NCBI GenBank assembly: GCA_022181005.1
Contig: BQMV01000064.1
Span: 1-6,487 of the forward strand
DNA length: 6,487 nucleotides
Direction of reading: 5' to 3'
Origin: Anaerolineaceae bacterium
GTDB lineage: Bacteria; Chloroflexota; Anaerolineae; Anaerolineales; Villigracilaceae
In this document: positions 1-4,022 of the stretch, in pieces
How the letters are laid out: each line of letters opens with the position of its first letter
Position numbering within the stretch: position 1 is the stretch's first letter
Position numbers and translations under genes: made by a program
Notes under the pieces: generated by a model
The model's input: only the letters and a program-made list of their open reading frames with translations
Databases searched by the model: none
What the model was told of the DNA's origin: nothing

Positions 1-198
1 ACGGATAGCCCCGGCGCAAAGTTGACGTTTTACCTGCGGTTCCTCGAAGCGCGCAAGAGCGGGACGTTGTTCGTGGAAAAAGATTCTAAGCAAGCGCATC
101 TGCATCCGTGTGTGAAGTGCGGACAGCCCACGTCCGCGCCGGAGTTGTGTTCGTTTTGCCGGACGATCGAGAAGGCAAACACAGTAATGCCGACTTAA
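1..198 (+). CDS. TtuA/NcsA-like tRNA 2-thiolation protein, C-terminal end (partial)
   Basis: The frame is open from base 1 to the TAA at 196-198, giving 65 residues of a gene that starts upstream of the window. The visible part has a short helix-like stretch beginning SPGAK and then a zinc-finger pattern: C37-x2-C40-G-x-PT and C50-x2-C53. Paired CxxC motifs around a CGxPT core, close to the C-terminus and after an 'SPGxK...FL' helix, are typical of the TtuA/NcsA/Ncs6 group of ATP-dependent tRNA sulfurtransferases (the TIGR00269-type family). These thiolate tRNA uridines in the cytoplasm. The PP-loop catalytic domain lies outside the window, so the exact substrate (U54 or the wobble U34) cannot be told. 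Another small zinc-ribbon protein is possible but less likely. The stop codon sits inside a 16-bp palindrome that begins a repeat-rich gap. Confidence 0.68.
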   Translation, partial: TDSPGAKLTFYLRFLEARKSGTLFVEKDSKQAHLHPCVKCGQPTSAPELCSFCRTIEKANTVMPT

Positions 199-204
199 GT
201 CGGC
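189..204. repeat. 16-bp perfect palindrome over the stop codon
   Basis: GCCGACTTAAGTCGGC reads the same on both strands and contains the TAA stop (196-198) of the upstream gene. It could fold into a 6-bp stem in RNA, but no T-run follows, so it is not a classical intrinsic terminator. It merges with the GTCGGCG repeat that follows and is probably part of a dispersed repeat. Confidence 0.7.
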
Positions 205-223
205 GCTACAAGTCGGCGTTACT
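197..223 (+). repeat. Tandem GTCGGCG-type repeat, two copies, with a third at 332-343
   Basis: AAGTCGGCGCTAC (197-209) is followed directly by AAGTCGGCGTTACT (210-223). The 12-mer GTCGGCGTTACT at 212-223 recurs exactly at 332-343. Together with the palindrome at 189-204 this looks like material of a dispersed intergenic repeat family. Copies elsewhere in the genome cannot be seen from here. Confidence 0.65.
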
Positions 224-244
224 CTAACGTACATAAAAGATTTT

Positions 245-312
245 TACCGCAAAGCACGCAAAGGTCGCCAAGTGAAAAAGGCTTTCTTTGCGTTCTTTGC
301 AGGTTTAGCGGT
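245..312. repeat. Imperfect inverted repeat, REP/MITE-like intergenic element
   Basis: The left arm GCAAAGCACGCAAAG (249-263) pairs with the right arm CTTTGCGTTCTTTGC (286-300) at 14 of 15 positions around a 22-base loop. ACCGC (246-250) can alternatively pair with GCGGT (308-312). Elements built from ACCGCAAAG...CGCAAAG blocks are familiar as dispersed repeats between genes in environmental bacteria; this is recollection and was not searched. It carries no gene. A hairpin here could also protect the end of the upstream mRNA. Confidence 0.6.
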
Positions 313-377
313 GCAAATGTACGGTAGAGAGGTCGGCGTTACTTTTAGAATATATGTGCTAAAATGGGCGGAAATTT

Positions 378-1649
378 ATGGAACCGATCAATATCTCAAA
401 ACAAACGGCAAGACGATTCGTCCTCGGCAGGCAGGGATTGTGGCCCGGGCGGCGGTGGCGCGGCAAGAAAGGGACCGCCGATGCGATCAACGCGTGCGAG
501 GCGGTGCAACTCGATCCGCTGAATGTCATCGCGCGGAGTCAGGATATTACGTTGCACAGCCGCGTGTTGGATTACAAGCCTGACTATCTATATGACGTTG
601 CGTACAAACAACGTAAGTTCTTCGATTACGGCGGCTGGCTGGCGATGTATCCCATGTCGGACTTGCCGTATTGGCGCGTGCATATGAACAAGCGGAGTCG
701 CGACAAGCGCATCGAAGGCTTCGTACTGAACCATAAGAAATTGTTCAATGATGTGCGCGCTGAACTGCGGAAGCGCGGTCCGTTGGGGAATCGAGATTTC
801 GAGGGGAACCGAATTGGCTTATGGAATTATCGCGGGCGCAAGGACACGGCGTTGGCAATGTTCGATATGTGGCTGTCGGGCGAGTTGATGATGCACCATC
901 GCGATGGGTTTAGCCGCGTGTATGACTTCCGCGAGAATATCGCGCCGAAGGAATTCGATTTTGTTGCAAGCGAAAAAGAGGCGGAAACATTCTTTGCGCG
1001 GAAAGCCGTGTCGTTTTATGGGTTGAAGCGTGAAAGCACGATGCGCGGCGAGTTGAATTATCATCTCTATCGCGATTATTCCAAAACGGAGATGACGAAA
1101 ACACTCGAAGGGTGGAAAGAGTCGGGGATGGCGAGGCAGGTTCAAATCGAGGGCGGACGCGACACGTATCTCGTTTTGGGCGAGGATGTCGCGGCGTTGG
1201 AGTCGCTTGAAAAGGGGCGAGTCCCCAAAGGATGGAATCCAAAAGAAACGACCACGCTGGAGGAAGTCGCGTTTCTCGCGCCGCTGGATATCGTCAGCGC
1301 GCGCGGACGGGCGAAGAAGTTGTTCGATTTTGAATATACCTGGGAAGTGTACACGCCCGCGCACAAACGCCGCTGGGGATATTATGTCCTGCCGATTTTA
1401 TACGGCGATGATTTGGTGGCGCGGCTCGACCCGAAGTTGGACCGCGCGACGATGACGCTGGAGGTCAGAGGTTTTTGGCATGAAGACGACGCGCCCGTGA
1501 AGGATGCCGATTTTGCGAACGCGCTGGCAAAGGGACTGATGCGCTTTGCAAAGTTCGTGGAGGCGAAGCAGGTGGACGTGAGCGCGATCAAGCCTGTGGG
1601 GTTGAGGAGCCATGTGAAGAAGATGATGAGGGAGATCAGTGATCAGTAA
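378..1649 (+). CDS. ycaQ: YcaQ/AlkX-like DNA glycosylase (HTH_42 family)
   Basis: The 423-aa protein is close to the length of E. coli YcaQ/AlkX (about 410 aa). This family removes N7-alkylguanine lesions and unhooks interstrand crosslinks from DNA. Its members are built from winged-helix domains and have no classical glycosylase fold. The motif Q44-L45-D46 (in AVQLDPLNVIARSQD) is the Q-phi-D signature of the YcaQ/AlkX branch; the AlkZ branch has Q-phi-Q. The C-terminal part also fits: APLD at 301-304, then a VYTPAHKRRWGYYVLPILYG block with Y335, then LVARLDPKLDR. The start ATG at 378 has a weak GGGCGGA (366-372) in front and begins the conserved first helix. It stands alone between two repeat-rich gaps and looks monocistronic. 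Its last codons (ISDQ-stop) are written by a heptamer array. Base excision activity is inferred from family. Confidence 0.86.
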   Translation: MEPINISKQTARRFVLGRQGLWPGRRWRGKKGTADAINACEAVQLDPLNVIARSQDITLHSRVLDYKPDYLYDVAYKQRKFFDYGGWLAMYPMSDLPYWRVHMNKRSRDKRIEGFVLNHKKLFNDVRAELRKRGPLGNRDFEGNRIGLWNYRGRKDTALAMFDMWLSGELMMHHRDGFSRVYDFRENIAPKEFDFVASEKEAETFFARKAVSFYGLKRESTMRGELNYHLYRDYSKTEMTKTLEGWKESGMARQVQIEGGRDTYLVLGEDVAALESLEKGRVPKGWNPKETTTLEEVAFLAPLDIVSARGRAKKLFDFEYTWEVYTPAHKRRWGYYVLPILYGDDLVARLDPKLDRATMTLEVRGFWHEDDAPVKDADFANALAKGLMRFAKFVEAKQVDVSAIKPVGLRSHVKKMMREISDQ

Positions 1650-1662
1650 TCAGTAATCAGTG
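1635..1662 (+). repeat. Tandem heptamer array ATCAGTR, four units
   Basis: Four head-to-tail 7-base units (ATCAGTG, ATCAGTA, ATCAGTA, ATCAGTG) cover the last codons and stop of the glycosylase gene. Degenerate units seem to continue (AATAGTT, AGCAGTG to 1676). Because 7 is not a multiple of 3, each 21 bases pass through all three frames, and an in-frame TAA or TGA appears quickly whatever the copy number. This resembles the short tandemly repeated heptanucleotides known from cyanobacteria. Spread in this genome is unknown. Confidence 0.75.
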
Positions 1663-1788
1663 AATAGTTAGCAGTGGGTAATAATTGGTGATTTCAGTTG
1701 GCGCATGACCTTGTACTTGAAAAAAAGCTTAGCCGAAATTTCAAGAGGGGATTTCGATTCAACTTTGGCAGTCGCGACTGGTCTGTTA
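1663..1788. other. Gene-free spacer, AT-rich
   Basis: There is no convincing ORF or RNA gene here. It holds decayed heptamer units at its left end and a weak inverted repeat, CTTGAAA (1716-1722) with TTTCAAG (1739-1745). A 6-bp CGAAAT/ATTTCG pair lies at 1735-1740 and 1751-1756. Neither is followed by a T-run, so no intrinsic terminator is called for the glycosylase gene. Confidence 0.5.
1769..1780. promoter_or_regulatory. 12-bp perfect palindrome, possible operator
   Basis: CAGTCGCGACTG is perfectly symmetric and lies 30 bases upstream of the proposed -35 box. Its centre is about 71 bases before the inferred transcription start, a distance at which activators often bind. No protein is known to bind it; a site for the winged-helix protein encoded just downstream is only a guess. 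Confidence 0.3.
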
Positions 1789-1870
1789 ATGGAGGCGCAA
1801 TTGTAGCGCGCTGGCAATCGTTGTAATCGGCGTTATAATCGCCCTGTTCGGAACGTATGCGTATGAATAA
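1789..1870 (+). other. Possible broken small membrane-peptide ORF
   Basis: ATG at 1789 opens MEAQL and then meets TAG (1804-1806). Leaving out one base near 1803-1805 joins it to the frame 1805-1870, which reads a strongly hydrophobic segment (LAIVVIGVIIALFG) ending AYE-stop. The joined product would be a 26-aa single-pass peptide. The same bases also contain the proposed promoter, so the hydrophobic reading may be chance. It could be a decayed gene or a sequencing indel. Confidence 0.18.
1811..1839 (+). promoter_or_regulatory. Sigma70-like promoter for the AAA+/GDPD/GH3 operon
   Basis: CTGGCA (1811-1816; 4 of 6 matches to TTGACA) and a perfect TATAAT (1834-1839) are separated by 17 bases. 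Transcription would start near 1846, leaving a leader of about 42 bases before the ATG at 1889. It lies in the only sizeable gap before the closely packed genes downstream. Confidence 0.48.
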
Positions 1871-1880
1871 CAAAATTTGC

Positions 1881-1886
1881 GAGGTG
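1881..1886 (+). promoter_or_regulatory. Ribosome binding site that decides the ATG start at 1889
   Basis: GAGGTG lies just before ATG 1889. The GAGG core is four bases from the start, which is a little short. An in-frame TTG at 1877 would add four residues but has no purine-rich site ahead of it, so the ATG is preferred. Confidence 0.45.
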
Positions 1887-1888
1887 CG

Positions 1889-3226
1889 ATGTTAAATCCG
1901 CTTGGACGATCCAATCAGGGGGCGAGTCTGTTTTCTCCGCCGCCGATTAATTCGATTGACGATACGGGGTTGCCCGCGTTATGGATTCAGAACTTAACGC
2001 TTAAGGCGCTGTATATGCAAGGATATATGAGCGGCTTTAAGATCGCAGAAGCGATTGCGCTCCCCTTTGCCGGCGTAACCGACAACATTTTGGAAGCGCT
2101 GAAGCGCGATAAACTGATCGAAGTGAAATCGTCTCAGGGCGGTTTGGGCGAAAGCGCGTACACTTTTGGCATTACCGAAGCGGGCGTAGTGCGCGCGCGC
2201 GAAGCGATGGAACGCAGTCAATATGTCGGTCCCGCGCCTGTGCCTTTTGAGGTCTACAACGAAGCGATCCGCCGGCAGCGCGGCGGACGCGTCACCGTCA
2301 CGACGCGCACAATGCGCCAGATCCTTTCGCAGTTGGTGCTTTCTGAAAAAACGTTCCAGAAGTTGGGTCCCGCGCTCAATTCAGGAACTTCGATCTTTAT
2401 GTATGGCCCGCCCGGAAACGGCAAGACGAGCGTGGCGCGCGCGTTTGGAAATTTGGCGTTGAGCCAGGTCATGTATATTCCGTATGCGTTATATTTGGAT
2501 GGACAGGTCATTAAGGTGTACGATCAGGTCAGCCATCGCCTTGCGCCGGAAAACGAAAGCGGCTCCTCAACGCCCGGCACGACCACAGGCAGTTTGCGCG
2601 CCAGTCAGCGCCGCGATCCACGTTGGGTAAAAATTCGGCGTCCCTTTGTGGTGGTGGGCGGCGAACTTACGCTGGAAGGATTAGACCTTGTCTATGACGA
2701 TATTAATAAATTTTATGAGGCTCCGTTCCAAGTTAAGGCGAACGGCGGCATTTTATTGATTGACGACTTTGGGCGGCAGCAAGTGCGTCCGCGCGATTTG
2801 CTCAACCGCTGGATCGTTCCGCTTGAGAACCGCGTGGATTTTCTCACGCTGCATACCGGGCTGAAGATTGAAGTGCCGTTCGACGTGTTAATCGTATTTT
2901 CGACGAACCTGCCTCCGCGCGACCTCGTAGATGAAGCCTTTTTGCGCCGCTTGCGCCACAAGATCGAGATTGGCGACCCGACCTATGAGGAATATCGCGA
3001 GATCTTCCGGCGCGTCGCCGCCGACAAGAAAGTCGAGTATAGCGATCGCGGACTAGCGTATTTGCTTCAAAATTGGTACATCAAACGCAACCGCAAACTG
3101 CGTGCTTCGCATCCGCGCGACCTGTGCGACCAGATTCTTGACATCTCAAGTTATCTCGGAACGCCGCCCGCCATGACGGAAGATATGCTCGATCGCGCCG
3201 CCAGCGCATATTTTGTAGACCTGTAA
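1889..3226 (+). CDS. Winged-helix AAA+ ATPase of unknown function
   Basis: From ATG 1889 the protein has 445 residues. Residues about 28-112 look like a MarR/PadR-type winged helix (a recognition-helix region VTDNILEALKRDKLIEVK, then a wing and ITEAG). The AAA+ module follows: Walker A GPPGNGKTS at 173-181, Walker B ILLIDDFGR at 288-296, sensor 1 Asn340 in FSTNL, Arg-rich FLRRLR (R353, R354, R356) as arginine-finger candidate, and HPRD with R410 as sensor 2. Walker A and B are unusually far apart (about 107 residues), with a Gly/Ser/Thr-rich linker near 225-240 and then a VVVGGELTLEGLDLVYDD block. There is no signal peptide or membrane segment, so it should be cytosolic. The nucleotide-handling residues are intact, so ATPase activity is likely. 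Its target is unknown; the winged helix could bind DNA or a protein. It heads a tight gene run shared with GDPD and GH3 genes. The AAA+ assignment is firm; no function is claimed. Confidence 0.85.
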   Translation: MLNPLGRSNQGASLFSPPPINSIDDTGLPALWIQNLTLKALYMQGYMSGFKIAEAIALPFAGVTDNILEALKRDKLIEVKSSQGGLGESAYTFGITEAGVVRAREAMERSQYVGPAPVPFEVYNEAIRRQRGGRVTVTTRTMRQILSQLVLSEKTFQKLGPALNSGTSIFMYGPPGNGKTSVARAFGNLALSQVMYIPYALYLDGQVIKVYDQVSHRLAPENESGSSTPGTTTGSLRASQRRDPRWVKIRRPFVVVGGELTLEGLDLVYDDINKFYEAPFQVKANGGILLIDDFGRQQVRPRDLLNRWIVPLENRVDFLTLHTGLKIEVPFDVLIVFSTNLPPRDLVDEAFLRRLRHKIEIGDPTYEEYREIFRRVAADKKVEYSDRGLAYLLQNWYIKRNRKLRASHPRDLCDQILDISSYLGTPPAMTEDMLDRAASAYFVDL

Positions 3227-3267
3227 TGAAAGATTATCTTGCGAGCCAACGCGACCGCAACGTATGA
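3226..3267 (+). CDS. 13-codon mini-ORF bridging two genes
   Basis: ATG 3226-3228 shares one base with the TAA of the ATPase gene (TAATG), and its TGA (3265-3267) overlaps the ATG of the phosphodiesterase gene (ATGA). It reads MKDYLASQRDRNV. No strong Shine-Dalgarno site precedes the GDPD start, so a ribosome carried through this short frame could deliver translation to it. The peptide itself looks ordinary and charged. It may be a coupling device or a chance frame in a 37-base spacer. Confidence 0.3.
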   Translation: MKDYLASQRDRNV

Positions 3268-4022
3268 CTCTCTTGCAATCGCTTCCCCAGCCGGTGATCT
3301 TCGCGCATCGCGGCGCTTCGGCGTACGCGCCTGAAAACACGCTTGCGGCGTTCGAGCTCGCCGTTCGGCAGGGCGCGGATGCGATCGAACTTGACGCGAA
3401 GTTATCCGCCGATGGACGCGTGATCGTTATCCACGATCAGACTGTTGACCGGACGACCGGCGCGTCGGGCAGTGTGCAAAACCTGACGCTGGCACAATTG
3501 CGCGAGTTGGATGCGGGCAGTTTCTTCGCGCCTGAATTTCGCGGCGAAAAGATCCCTACGCTCGAAGAAATTTTTGAATCGTTTGCCAAACGCGCGCTGA
3601 TTAACGTGGAACTTTCGAATCATTACACACCCCGCGATAATCTTGTCGAGGAGGTGTGTAAAACAATCAAGAGATTTAATATACAAGATCAAATCTTGTT
3701 TTCATCGTTCCACCCAACCAGTCTGGCAAAAGCGCAGGCGCTGTTGCCAGATATCCCGTGTGGACTGCTCGCCAATACGGATTTCCGCGCGGCGATCGTG
3801 CGTTCGTTCGTTTTCAACTTTGGGAATTATCAAGCGCTTCATCCGCATTTGAAGACGGTTTCGCCTCAGCAAGTGAGACGCGTGCATCGCATTCGCAGGC
3901 GCGTTCATGTGTACACTGTTAATGAAGAGCATCATCTGCGCAAACTCTTCCATTGGGGCGTAGACGGTGTTTTTACCGACGATCCTCCGTTGGCGTTGCG
4001 CGTGCGCGGAGAGAAAGGGTGA
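3264..4022 (+). CDS. Glycerophosphodiester phosphodiesterase (GDPD family)
   Basis: The 252-aa protein hydrolyses glycerophosphodiesters to glycerol-3-phosphate plus an alcohol. Length and lack of a signal peptide match cytosolic UgpQ-type enzymes (E. coli UgpQ 247 aa). The family signature is clear: FAHRGASAYAPENTLAAFE with H15, R16, E24 and N25; then IELDAKLSADG with metal ligands E42 and D44; then VIHDQTVDRTTG with H57. A further acidic ligand is likely E116 in INVELSN, where many relatives have IEIK, so the usual Lys is Ser/Asn here. The C-terminus has VYTVNEE and the closing GVDGVFTDDPP, which form the end of the TIM barrel. ATG 3264 overlaps the stop of a 13-codon frame, and the stop TGA overlaps the next gene by four bases (GTGA), so it is translationally tied on both sides. 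Two AT-rich inverted repeats lie inside it (3623-3661 and 3683-3699). Activity is expected; the physiological substrate is unknown. Confidence 0.9.
   Translation: MTLLQSLPQPVIFAHRGASAYAPENTLAAFELAVRQGADAIELDAKLSADGRVIVIHDQTVDRTTGASGSVQNLTLAQLRELDAGSFFAPEFRGEKIPTLEEIFESFAKRALINVELSNHYTPRDNLVEEVCKTIKRFNIQDQILFSSFHPTSLAKAQALLPDIPCGLLANTDFRAAIVRSFVFNFGNYQALHPHLKTVSPQQVRRVHRIRRRVHVYTVNEEHHLRKLFHWGVDGVFTDDPPLALRVRGEKG
3623..3661. repeat. 9-bp perfect inverted repeat inside the GDPD gene
   Basis: TTACACACC (3623-3631) and GGTGTGTAA (3653-3661) are exact reverse complements around a 21-base loop. The loop and right arm include a GAGGAGGTG purine run at 3648-3656, like a Shine-Dalgarno site, but no start codon with an open frame follows. 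The same bases encode HYTPRDNLVEEVCK, so the symmetry may be accidental. Confidence 0.45.
3683..3699. repeat. Short hairpin inside the GDPD gene
   Basis: ACAAGAT, loop CAA, ATCTTGT gives a 7-bp stem in a locally AT-rich patch (about 3660-3705) that stands out from the GC-richer coding sequence around it. It has no T-run and codes for IQDQILF. Confidence 0.4.
4008..4012 (+). promoter_or_regulatory. Ribosome binding site for the GTG start of the GH3 gene
   Basis: GGAGA lies six bases before GTG 4019, a good spacing. It supports a non-ATG start that overlaps the GDPD stop codon as GTGA, and it gives a protein beginning with a proper signal peptide. Confidence 0.6.

Noticed and set aside
245..312. 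Intrinsic terminator for the upstream gene
   Set aside because: The inverted repeat has a long loop and no T-run after the right arm; a dispersed repeat explains it better.
272..583. 103-aa + strand ORF starting GTG with a signal-peptide-like beginning (MKKAFFAFFAGLA)
   Set aside because: Its hydrophobic start comes from the CTTTCTTTGCG arm of the inverted repeat, and most of it overlaps the glycosylase gene in another frame.
819..1364. 181-aa minus-strand ORF
   Set aside because: Lies wholly inside the well-supported glycosylase gene and has Arg/His/Phe-rich, low-complexity antisense composition without family motifs.
1635..1676. CRISPR-like array
   Set aside because: Units are 7 bases with no spacers, so it is a simple tandem repeat.
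1765..1793. Second promoter with TTGGCA at 1765-1770
   Set aside because: No acceptable -10 hexamer lies 16-18 bases downstream.
1877..1888. TTG start four codons earlier for the AAA+ protein
   Set aside because: No ribosome site precedes it, while the ATG at 1889 has GAGGTG ahead of it.
3042..3049. GCGATCGC (HIP1-like octamer), also at 5238-5245
   Set aside because: Only two copies, both in coding sequence of a GC-rich genome; no enrichment can be claimed.
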